NCBI GenBank assembly: GCA_016165875.1
Contig: JABBOT010000005.1
Location: 18,459,131 to 18,523,130 of the forward strand
Length of the DNA: 64,000 nt
Direction: 5' to 3'
Source of the DNA: Acanthopleura granulata
Lineage: Eukaryota > Mollusca > Polyplacophora > Chitonida > Chitonidae
Positions 47,301 to 58,585 of the stretch are shown here, piece by piece. The notes below the pieces were generated by a model that ran no database searches, was not told where the DNA came from, and worked only from the letters and a program-made list of their open reading frames with translations. A program made the translations under genes and the position numbers. Position 1 is the first letter of the stretch; every line of letters starts with the position of its first letter.

Positions 47301-50300
47301 GTAAACAGCCATACTTACGTTGAGGTGAGCCTCTCGGGGTCTATTCTCTCCAGCAAACCCATTAACTCTGATTGACGGTTCTGACGCAGGTACACTATTG
47401 CTAAATTCAGATTGATGAATGTCCACAGGTCTTTGTCCGTTGATAACTGAAAACATGAGAAACATGGAATTTTGTTATAATGGTAAGCTCTGAAGGAAGT
47501 ATGACAACCAGTTCAACACTGCACCCTCACGTTTCACTCAAATGTATTGTTCATCAGAGATGGCTTGGGAAGGCAGACAAATAGACCTTTACCAACTGTC
47601 AACCAAGAACATGCATTTGACCAATCATAATTAATGATGTCCCACAAAATGGTTACACATGTTCAGTCTATCTGTGATGTCATGACGTCATCAAATGCTT
47701 TCACCGGGAATGGAATGAAAAATAATGTTGTCACGAAAAGGCTTGGTGGGACACTGGATGTTATGGATCTATCAATTGGAGTTCTAGGAAACAGTTGTTG
47801 GGACTGTTGTGTCAAGCCCCTTCATGTTACTTGTAGAAACTGTTATTTTAACTATCCATATAACCAATAACATAACAGAAGACAGCCTTCATAGCAGCTG
47901 GAATTACAACAATGCTTTCGGTTTACCATGTTCTGACCGCAGACAGACATCCCTGTGTCCGGGTTAAACTCTTCACTATCACTGCAAGGTTGGGCCAACA
48001 TGGGAAATGTAGCATGAATCAGAATATAAAGTCATGGCAATTACCCCAAAACAACTGCCAAATCATCTTATCAGTTGAATAGGCCAATGTCATTGCACAG
48101 GGACGGTGCTGTGCTGTCATTCATCGCAACTCTTAAACAGCTGATTACCCTAAATTCCTTACCCTTTTCGCATATGAAAGAGCAACTTTCAGTGCATTTA
48201 TGAACATTTTAAATTAGATTTCGGAGACAAAACTACATTACTTATATTGGTCACTTTCAGGGCTTCACAAAAGGCAGTGTCAGCAAACATGAAACAACGC
48301 CTTCAAAATATGCCTGAATGAATGCCTTCTGAACATGTGAAAAGGATGAAGAGTTACAGTACACCAATCCTGTTAGCTAAACAAAGTCACAATGCTCACC
48401 CGTAAGGCTGTGTTAAATTGAGCCTCAGCAGCTTCCATACAGTTCATGGACATCGCGTACAATCCCTGTAACACCAAGGAAAACATATGACCTGTCATAC
48501 CCACTTACAGAAACCATTTTTTCTCACACCAACTAACGGAAAATGTCTCTTGTACGAACTGAAAGAAGACATCTCTCATACCAACTGAAGGACATCTCTC
48601 AGAAAAGCTTAGGCACGCGCTCCTTCGACAAACTTCACCAGAACAATTAAATTTATTTAATTGTTTTAGTTTCTACGTCATACTAAAGATTATTTCCCCT
48701 CAAACATCCAGGGTGGTGGTCCTGTTAATAGGTGGGCGTAGCCAGGAAGAACCTGGAGAATACCACTGAGATCAACATTTTTCTCATGTACTTAACCTCC
48801 ATGATATTGCTACATATGTATAAGAAATTGCAGACAAATAAAGGATAAATAATAATTAGCTTTATCAGCAGAATATTTGGGTATGTCTACATATAAGAAA
48901 AAAAATAAAGTCTGAATCACATTAGCATATAAGATTTTTCATACTAAATAAGGAAGTAGGCCAGGAGAGGGGGTACTCAGGGACACTAGACTAAATACTC
49001 ACCAGGAGTGTGTGTATCTGAGCCCCATGTGAGGTAAATAAGCGGGGCTGTTGTTGACAAACATGACAGGCTTGAAATATCTGAAACAGATAAGAACCAA
49101 TGTACTCCCTGCAGGGAGAAGTACAGCTGTCTTTTTGGGATACATAATGTAGGCTAAAATTCTGATATTACTGTAAGTTTTGTCTGTGAAAATGCATTTT
49201 CAGAAGTACATAAAGGCCCCAAAATAATACTTTCGATGCAAACACTGACGTTTTTCTGAAAATCACACTTCACAAAAAAATCTAGTGGCCCTATATTAAA
49301 AGTGGATGAATGAATCAGAATCAAACCAAATGTGTCACATTAAAAAGCTACATTTTAGGTGACAAACAACATTTAACATAGAACTAAATATGCAGCTTAC
49401 ACATTAAAAACCTACGAATTGTTCAAAAAAGAAATACAATTTTTCAACAAAAAACTGACCCAAGAAAAATATTGGCAAAATTTGAATCATTATGATATGC
49501 TAGGCGTTATGGACATTCAGCTGAATTTCACCACTGCTTGTGGGAAATGAAATTACATAAGCTTGACCCTACCCACGACAGCAGAATGACCCCTCCAAGT
49601 TTTACAATCAATGGGAAATGGATCTGGTGTGATATGTTAAGGGACTCACCTCTTGTATGGCCACAGACTTGTTCCCCATGATCAGACGACACATGATGAT
49701 GTGCTCCAGCAACATCAGTTGGAACGCTGACAGTAAGGGATGAGCATCTAACACTGCAGACACAGAGAATCACTGACATTACATGCTACAGGATTCTCTT
49801 CCTGGCATGGGACAGCTGGGAAGCTCTCCCGTCCAGAAGTACCCTAAATGACCTTATATTTCGCACAGGACTAAGTTGCTCATTTTTTGCTGATCGTGAG
49901 AGTTCTACTGATGTTAAAATTATTTTAATTTTTGTAGGGAAGGCAGTATGATATCTACCTGGAAAAATGTATCTTTCAGCACCTAAAACATTTTATGACA
50001 ATAACATGCCTCTAAAAACAAACCTTTTTGGATGAAATTTAAGGTCATTTACAGTAATTCCATGGGAAGCTGAGTGCATTTGTGATGACAATTTGCAGAC
50101 TGATAAGGAGGCACTGACGGATTAGGAGACCAATGGCTGATTTGGCATGTACACCCTAGTCACCATCACGTGAGAATAGGTGCCCAATTACTACAATCAT
50201 GGTCCAGAAGACTTTGGTTTGGCTAGATACCTAGGCCATCAAGTTATTTGGCTACTATAAATGATGTTAAAACCATGTCATATGAACACTTTCTTTGGGA

Positions 50301-53300
50301 ACTAGCCATTTAAAACTCTAAATGAACTTACTTTTTAATTTCTCAATCTGAATGAGAGCTTTGTCTGTATACTTCTGTGCTTTGTCCATATAACCCGCTT
50401 GCATTGAGTGCATCACAGTCACCTGAGTAACACAAGTGTTCCGTACATGGTTATTTCACGTAAATAAAATAAATAAAGATTTTGTGACTTATAAATAAAT
50501 GCGATAAGCATTCTATAAATTTACTCAACAACATCAGGCATGGGAACCATTACATAACATCAAATCTAAATTAAGATGGCCCGTGAAATTTAACACACAT
50601 GACAAACATCAATGCTGGAAATTTACTAACTGCACAATGATCCTCATGTAAAATCATTCTTTGAATTACTGACACACGGATTTTCTTTCATTTCAAGACT
50701 GCAGCAGAAAGCCTTCGTATTCGACGTGTGCTAGCACACTCCCACACCTAGGAAACCGTTGAAACAAAATCCAGGTGTGCTATTTACACACTCCTGAGGT
50801 AATGAGGCTGGGGAGTGTGGATCTCGGTGTGCAAATCTCACTCCAGCGGCCCATTTTACAAAGGGTGTAACGCTATGTCAAACGTAACTACCATCGCAAC
50901 GTATCTCCACAGTATGTGTCGTCATGACAGTTACGTTTGGCTTGACTTACACCCTGTTTGTAAAACGGGGCCCTGGTCTTCTGTAAGGGGTGTGATAATC
51001 ACACTTTTGCTCAAAACAAAAACGAAGACTTACAGTATTAAAGAGCATCTAATTTATTATAGAACTACAGTACTCACCAGATAAACTAGCACACACATAT
51101 GTTCTTTGGGCATCCACTGAAACAGGTCCACTGGGTTTATAGGTAGAGGTTCTGTGAAAGCAAAATATACTCAGTCACAAATATTTCAATTATTTATGAA
51201 TCTGATTGGGGTTTAAATCAAGAATATCTCACTAATACATGTACGAGATTTGATTTATTCATTTTATGGCTGTTTTACACTTCACTCAAGAATATTTCAC
51301 TTATACGATAGCGGTCAGCATTATGGTGGGAGGAAACCGGGCAAAGGCCTGAGGAAAACCATGACCATCTGCAGGTGCCCAAGTATCACTTTCATGGAGC
51401 CATCACTAATATCTCTGAGTGGACACAGCTGACACTGGGCCTCTTTTAAGGGTGTATCTGACATGTAAGTATCTAAAGTGTCATGATGACAAAAATTGTG
51501 GACATAGGTCAACATTGGTATTTAAATTTGCTGGCAGATCTTTGTACAGAGAGGAAAGCCAGGCTGAATTAGATTTGTACCGGCAGCGACCAGATTGATG
51601 ACAGGCTCCTTTGTCATCAAGCTGTGCTAGCATGCTACCCCCACTGGTCACAGTGCCTCCTCCACGTATGAGAGTACTTAGGTTAAAGGGTAGAGAAAAC
51701 CTTAGTCCCAAAAGTAAACCACAGACACGTTTAGTATCTATGAAAAACTAGTGATCACTAATGACCCTCAGGTAAAACCAATTAAATGGCACCATTGTCT
51801 TCTTTTAATCTAAATAATGGTCTTCTTGGAATTTATGCTCAAAATTCCTACACCTAGTAATCATGTGATGAATGTTAGATTGGTACTCACCATCTTCCTG
51901 GTGTAACTGTGTTATAGTCTGAATGCTCTGTTGTAACTGCTTTAGTGCTGGTTTTACACTTTTCACCTGAAAACATGAATACTTTACTTCATACCCAATA
52001 TTGTAACAGTCAGAAATTAGACCTCAACAAACATTTTCACCTAACTGATTGACAGGTGTTTACGCCTTTCAATTACTCTAGAATATTTCCCTACTTTGAT
52101 GGTCCCAAAGTTTTAAGGTGCAACACAGAGAACCATTGTACCTTAAATATGTGCAGTACCCCTACAACTCTACCGTCGGTATAAAGTATTCTAAGGTGAA
52201 GGTATATCAAACGATGGTTTGTGCCCTCAGACCATAGCTACATGTAAATCTAGAGAACAAGAACAGGCATAACTTTGATGAAAAATGGACAAAACGGTGC
52301 AGTCCCTAATAGATATTACACCAATATATATCTTGCAAGCTTTTTTTCTTCTTCAAATTTTCATCAACTGTGTAAAAACTGAACCGTTCGCATGAACTTT
52401 ACTGAATCTTAATATACTTGGCCTGCAGGTGCAAAACCATTATTAATATAAAGAGAGAGACACCTACCTGTCCAGCCATCAGGTAATGGCAGACTTGAAG
52501 GACCAGGAAAAACACCTTGAGAGATTCTTTCTGTACTGGGCTGCCATGATAGATTTCTATCAGCTGGCCTGCCATGGTCAAACACTCGTGAACCTCAGAC
52601 ATCTTCTTTTCTACCAGTAACACCTGAGAAATGGTGGGAAGTACAGACATGTAGCCCATATTTTGCTATCTTCAAACTCTTCTATTCAGATGGTGTCAAA
52701 GCCTCCTTTTAAAACTTGCAACTTATATCACCTTTAATTTCACAGTATTCGTAGTGAATTAACAGTAAATTCCATTTTTCAAATAATATTTTCATCAACT
52801 TATAATTCCATGATATTTCAAGTGATTTATATTTTTTTGATCACAACAGATAAATCTTCTTAAGGTGCAATCATGAGGTGCAATCTTACCAATCCCTTAG
52901 CCAGTAGAAAAAGAAGTCTGGTGTACTCTGAACGTGCTGTATGGGCGAAGTCAGACCCATGGCCAAGCAAACTGACTGCAGACACGAAGTCTTTCTCTGC
53001 CACATGAATTTGCTAGAGTGAACAAAAAACAGAACATAAAGTGGCAAAATCAACACAATTACATTTAATACACATAGAGATAAAACAAATTTAAGAACCA
53101 GTATTCTTAATTTGTAAGCATTTTTCTGTGATACAATGTAGTATGTAGATCAATGTATCAATGTAGATCCTGACAACAATTGCTAATTATATCATGATTA
53201 ATAAAAGAGTACAAAACAGACTGTTATTTTGTATCCAAAATTTAGTGGTGTACATGGAGTAATCAGAGTTTCTCACTGTAACAGCTGTCAATTGGCAGAA

Positions 53301-56300
53301 AGTGGAGTGCCGGAAAGAAAGCACCATCCTTCACAAGGTTCCTGACAATCTGCCTAATTTAAAGCCTCAGCCAAACCAGTGAGAGGTAAATAAAGGTGGA
53401 TATAAGTTTTAGTTGTTGTTTGCCATTGGCATCAGTCAGCAAGGCGTCACCATACTGAATAATACACTAGAAAAAGTAAATAATACTGATATCTAACCAA
53501 AAGCAGTGAAGTAAAAGTCACTTGCAATTTTAATTAGTTTAGTTACCTTTTTTTCAACCTCACATATGAAATGCATGATATCAACATAATTTATTGACAA
53601 ATTTATCAATAAATCTATAAAATGACTTACCGCTAACTGGAACAGAAGTCTACATCTCCAATAAGGGGCTTGAAGTGACATTTCAATTGCTTTTCTCAAA
53701 ATTGGTTTGGCTAACTGAGTTTGTGTCTAGTGAAAAGTAACACATACAAATATGTAATTAACGACAAATTGCAAACACAGCAGTTTTTTTTTTAAATTAA
53801 AGAACCTTTTAAGCTTACATGGCAGGAAATTTCTGTCAGCATACATGTGTAAATATATAAGCCTGCCAAAACTGGCCATTAGAAAATCTGATGAAATTTC
53901 ATTTCTTTTTGTACACATACATGTAGAATATCTTATAAGAATTATCTTATTCTTACTGATAACAATAATGTACTTATAACTGTTAGTGTTATGTTTGCTG
54001 GGGATATAACAAACTCAGATCAGATCATGATGTTCCTGATATGTCATCTGGGTAGCAGGTACATTCACGCATAAGACAAGACGATAAAGAGAGATAAAGA
54101 TAAAATCTGTACCTGCTTCTCATATATCTGCGCCAGTATGCTTCCTGCTTCAAACCGCACATCGTCAAAAGATGATATCTAGCAGCTGTCAAGGTTACTA
54201 AACAAAGACTGACTTGACAAGCATTCATGTTCAAAGACAAATGATCAGACCAGGTGTGTATAAGTGCATTTACTTACCATCAGTGTTTTATTAAAGCAAA
54301 AGACCAGGGAAGTATTGGGTCATTTGTGGTAAAGAACTTTTTTAAGTTTAGAGATAACAAATTTCAAGGTGCCCTTGGCGCACTGTAACACTTTTACTCA
54401 TGAACAATTAACGCCTCCAGTTTAAAGGGGCCGTAACTGTGAAAATAATTTTGACTGATCAGAACGCAGGATCATTTCAAGCCCGATAAGCCAATAAAAA
54501 CTGAATCAGGTCAGTTACTCATTATCATTCTAACGCTACTCATACACCTGTACACATAAAGTCAACTATAGATGGCTGGCTGCTGCACCTTACTTTGTCG
54601 GCGCACAGACCAGAAAAAAAATCTGGCAGGATGCCACAATGTGCCCCTTTTGGCTACTTAAACAGCACATTGAATACAGACAGACAGGAGCCCAAAAGAT
54701 ATACTCGATTCACGTTATTCAGCCATCTTCATGTCAGTAAAATGTCGGTGTTTGACTTCTGACAGCTATGGAAGCTTTTGGGCTATAAAGCCTATGTTTC
54801 TTAGTGAACATCTAATAAATTGGATGGTGTTCTTTACATCTTCAAACTTTTACCACTGCTTTTTACTACAATTCACATTATACTTCACAGGTCTTTCCTT
54901 TAGAAGAACGAACCTGCGGATGGTCGTGGGTTTCCCCCGGGCTCTGCCCAGTTTCCTCGCACCATAATGCTGGCCGTCGTCGTATAAGTGAAATATTCTT
55001 GAGTACGGCACAAAACACCAATCAAATAAATAAATAAATAAATAAATTTAGAAGAACATATGCATTTAGAACATAATAAATCACAACAAACAGCACTAAC
55101 CATGATATAATATATGAATGTTTCATCAATTACAAGGCAATTGCCATATTCAATCTCTGAGTTAAAAAGGATACACTTGATGATATGTTCCACTGATAAA
55201 AAAAAAAAGCAGAAATAAGTCAATTTAGTGCTTTTTCATAACATTTCAACAAAAAATAAATTCACAATGATATTGTAAGCTGTTTAATATTTATCTATTT
55301 ATTTATTTCGTGTTTTATGCTATGCTAAAGAATATTTCATATCTATGACCGCAGCCAGTATTATGATGGGAGGAAACAGGGCAAAGCCCAGGGGAAATCC
55401 ACGACCTTCTGCAGGTTGCTGGAGGACCTTCCCTCCTACGACCAGAGCGGAAGCCAGCACAAGATGGGCTTAAACTCTCAGTGACCGCATTGGCAAGGGT
55501 CAACAGGGTCATCATACTGCACTAGTGTGCAAAAACCATCAGTCATGAAGGACCCTAAGTATTCCAGAGCAGACTTTCAAATTTAATTGACTATACACAT
55601 TCTTACGGAAGTTACGGAAAGGGGCTGGGGGTAAAAAAAACACAAATTCTATTCTTGCATAGATTGAAGAATGGTGTATCAGGGTATGTTAATATAACTA
55701 GCATTTACTTACTGAAGTAATAATCCGAGACACAAAACTACGACACACACCAGTTCTGCCCCTTTCCCTCTGGATATATACTACAGACGATTAGCCGATA
55801 AATACACAGTGCTGGGAACATTCAATTTTGGGCTTTGCATGTGGTTACAAAAGTAAGAAATTGAAAACTTTCATTTGTTGAGGACATCCATCTTTCACCG
55901 GTGGCTCATCTTTCACAATATATATTGGTATCGGTATATTTGAGACCGCAGACATCTGGGCATTAGCAATTTTACTCGGGCCAACATGCTTTACTCGCAG
56001 AGACATGGTGGTGAAAACATTTTGTAAATAACATGGAAGTTAAGAGTGAACATTGCTTCACAGCCCAGTAAGACTAACACTAGGCCTTACTGACTTTCAC
56101 AATTTACATATGCTATGCAGATTGTTCTGTTGCAAAAATATACTTTATTATCTCGTTATTTTCAACCGTAATTCTCCAAATACTGTCCAGTGTTGTTGAT
56201 TTTCTTATCCCTTCCCATGTCAGCTTTCACTGTGTCGTCTGCTTGCCGTTGTCTTACATGTTAGTGTTAGGCATATTGCCATTGAAAGGTTTTACTGCAA

Positions 56301-57314
56301 CCAAAATTTTCACACAGTATATTTTCACGCACTTTTGAAATTCACACTTATCTGTCTTGTTATCTAAACATCCTAAAGGACAATGCTTAAAAGGCCATAC
56401 CCAATATCGGTACCCAGTTTGGGTTTTGGGGCATTTTCTCTGTTTTTGACACAATTTGTTAGTTTTTGATCTGTTGCAGACTTTGACATGGCTATTCATC
56501 TGATGGCTCAAACTCGTAATTAGCAATGCTTTCAAAAAATTATGTAATATGGGTGTGTGACTGTGTGATTATATGATTTGGATCTAGATTTCGGGGGACT
56601 TGGATTAGCCGATTTGGACATTACTCATTAGGTGATATGATGGGTTACCATGATGACAACTCCCACCGCCCTTGTTATACTGAGTCGTAAGCAGTTTATG
56701 ATTTGAACGCTGGGAGTTTGTGAAGAATAGGTTGAGCTGTTGTTCGTTGCTGACCCACTTTTCCAATGTTCATGTTGAGAAAAGGACATTTTTCAATGAA
56801 TTGACGTCACCCTACCACGTGACATCACCCTCATCCTTACTACTGCCGAACGCTGTACTACAAGTACTAAGTTTTCATGGCTGGCCCTTCAAACATGCAT
56901 TTGTAAGAATTTTTCACAGTGAAATTAAGTAAGAATTCAGAGTTGAGTGCGATCACAAAAAAGACATGATACGGTAATTTGTGGCTTATTTGACAATCGG
57001 TAGTCATCAACATGTGGCGTTCATGTGTCACAGCAGACATCAAGACATCGGTCAAAGAAAAGATAATCCACAGGCAAACCTACCGCCTTTTCCAAATGTT
57101 GACGAGCCAGGTCGAGGTTTTTTGTGTGAGAGAGTAAAATGTTGCCCAGCTGAAGATGAGTTCGGGCTTCGATCCTTGGTGGAGGCTTGAAATTAAATAT
57201 TGACTGTAAGCAGTGAACGCACAACCGAATATTTGGAGGGTTAGAAGTCCTGAAGCTTTCAGCAAGCCCCAAAAGTGAAATATACCATGGATCAGGGTTT
57301 TGTGCTGACGCCAT
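44253..57314 (-). CDS. MAU2: MAU2 (SCC4) cohesin-loading factor, 17 coding exons, about 587 aa
   Basis: MAU2 is a TPR superhelix that wraps the N-terminus of NIPBL/SCC2 and targets cohesin loading to chromatin. Exons, 5' to 3': 57314-57084, 54178-54113, 53726-53631, 53012-52890, 52623-52468, 51966-51891, 51151-51078, 50422-50332, 49753-49650, 49080-49003, 48465-48400, 47446-47319, 46957-46880, 46413-46302, 45939-45849, 45251-45124, 44318-44253. All are GT-AG and all phases agree, giving 1764 nt. Conserved blocks: [117 protein letters not shown] and a C-terminal EHNLIQWTEGP. Start chosen at 57314 (AAAATGG context, [10 protein letters not shown]); an in-frame ATG at 57368 would add 18 residues. 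Human MAU2 is about 613 aa. About six residues expected after HLEKA are absent, so one micro-exon in the 54179-57083 intron was probably missed. Confidence 0.96.
49868..50065 (+). repeat. Unnamed ~200-bp dispersed repeat, copy 4
   Basis: Blocks AAGTTGCTCATTTTTTGCTG, GAGAGTTCTACTGATG, GATATCTACCTGGAAAAATG and GGATGAAATTTAAGGTCATT match the other copies. Located in a MAU2 intron, antisense to MAU2. Confidence 0.75.
51245..51650 (-). repeat. tRNA-derived SINE split by about 145 bp of unrelated sequence
   Basis: The 3' half (51245-51378, GGCTGTTTTACACTTCACTC to GACCATCTGCAGGT) and the head half (51525-51650, GCTGGCAGATCTTTGTACAG to GTGCTAGCATGCTA) are in correct order for one reverse-oriented SINE. 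They are separated by 51379-51524, which is unrelated. Located in the MAU2 intron between exons 51078-51151 and 51891-51966. Confidence 0.72.
54910..55046 (+). repeat. tRNA-derived SINE, 5'-truncated, with 11-bp target-site duplication
   Basis: Starts at AACCTGCGGATGGTCGTGG and runs to AACACCAATCAAATAAATA. It is flanked by the direct repeat TTTAGAAGAAC at 54899-54909 and 55047-55057. The high similarity to consensus and intact duplication mark a fairly recent insertion, in the largest MAU2 intron. Confidence 0.92.
55289..55554 (-). repeat. tRNA-derived SINE, near full length, diverged
   Basis: Reverse orientation; all modules can be followed from the ATTTATTTATTT tail complement to a decayed head at TGTGCAAAAACC. 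Many substitutions indicate age. Located in the largest MAU2 intron. Confidence 0.82.
57084..57314 (-). CDS. MAU2: MAU2 first coding exon
   Basis: 77 codons beginning [24 protein letters not shown] and ending HLEKA at a GTAGGT donor in phase 0. It includes the highly conserved IRLCVHCLQ and [10 protein letters not shown] helices of the first TPR-like repeats. A strong unused donor (AAG|GTAAGT) lies about 35 nt before the ATG, which could serve a 5' UTR splice variant. Confidence 0.93.
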
Positions 57315-58202
57315 TTTGCTCAGTTCTCGACCATCGGCTTCCGGGCCACTTACCTTACATGTGTACAAAGGGTGGTATTAAAATACGAAACTATTTTTTT
57401 CAAGCCAATCATTTTTGCGTTTTCCTTAGATGGCATAGAATTATAAAATGCATTATTTATCAAATAACCTGCAAGAATAATCTTCAGCCCGGTGACCTAC
57501 ATACATTAAAAACAAGCACTAAGTCTGGATTCGAAAGTTTCGCTCCATAGGAAAAGGGAATATTCTCGTGTTTAGCGTACTTTTGAGTTTTACTCGTTGT
57601 TCCAGTACATTTAACTAGGATTCCGAAACATATATAAGCAATTATTAAGGCGTGCCAAAGATATTGCTCCGCATAATTTTCATTTGGTCGATTTGTGGCG
57701 ATATTGAGTTATCGCCCTTGGTGTTTGACTAAAATAGGTCAAATTTCCAAGTATTTGTTCTCGGAAAGTTGACACTAGTGACCTACTAATGAAAGCCACT
57801 GCACGTCTACTGCATGTGACGTATGCCAGTTGTCATTTTGGGTAGACAGATTGTAACCGAGATGACCTCTCAACCCAACCGACCACTATCGAACACTTCG
57901 AGTTGGGTTTTAAGAGAAAACAAGATTAGTAGTAAACTGTTGTGGACTTGACAAACGGGCTTGGCAAACTGGACGGAACAGTGAAGTGAAATTATGTACG
58001 ATAATCTCAGCAATGAAAAGTAACCATTATACCTAGGTAGTTAGCTAGCTAGATTGAACCTTAATATAATAAGTAAAATGTACAGTGAAAGGCACGTGGA
58101 AGACTTAATGAAGAGGAAAACACTTCTGAAATGAAATAACTGAAAATAATTTTACAAGAGGCTAAAATGGGTTTATTGAATAAATACTTTGGGGTGGGTG
58201 GG
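57315..58202. other. MAU2 5' flank / probable promoter region
   Basis: No coding frame. This is the sequence between the MAU2 start codon and the nearest SINE. A GTAAGT donor on the - strand about 35 nt before the ATG is the only notable site. No TATA box is apparent at a convincing distance. Confidence 0.35.
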
Positions 58203-58474
58203 GTGGGCTCAATGGCTGAGGGATTAGTGTGCCACCGCAGCATGATGACCCAGATGCCTGTCACCAACTTAAATGCGATGGCTATGAATTCAAGCCCATC
58301 TCATGCTGGCCTATTATACGTTGGAAGGTCTGCTGGCAACCTGCAGATGGTCGTGAGTTTCCCTTGGGCCTTATCTGGTTTCCTCCTTCCATAGTGCTGG
58401 CTGCCGTCATATATAAGTGAAATATTCTTGAGTAAATTGTAAAACACCAATCAAATTCCTAAATAAATGAATAG
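58203..58474 (+). repeat. tRNA-derived SINE, near full length, diverged
   Basis: Head GGCTCAATGGCTGAGG, body GGTCTGCTGGCAACCTGCAG and 3' end GTAAAACACCAATCAAATT. It lies between the MAU2 5' end and the 59-bp minisatellite. Confidence 0.85.
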
Positions 58475-58585
58475 ATATATCAGTTTATTCTTAGAAAAAT
58501 TGTATTCAGATTCAGAAACAGATTCAAGATTTATTGCAGTGTTTACCTGTAAGCTGTTAGGCCTAATGAATTCCAGGCTTATCAA

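Noticed and set aside
57345..57368. Upstream in-frame ATG of MAU2 at 57368
   Set aside because: The extension ([13 protein letters not shown]) spans a strong GTAAGT donor and has no family counterpart; ATG at 57314 has better context and matches the MAU2 N-terminus.
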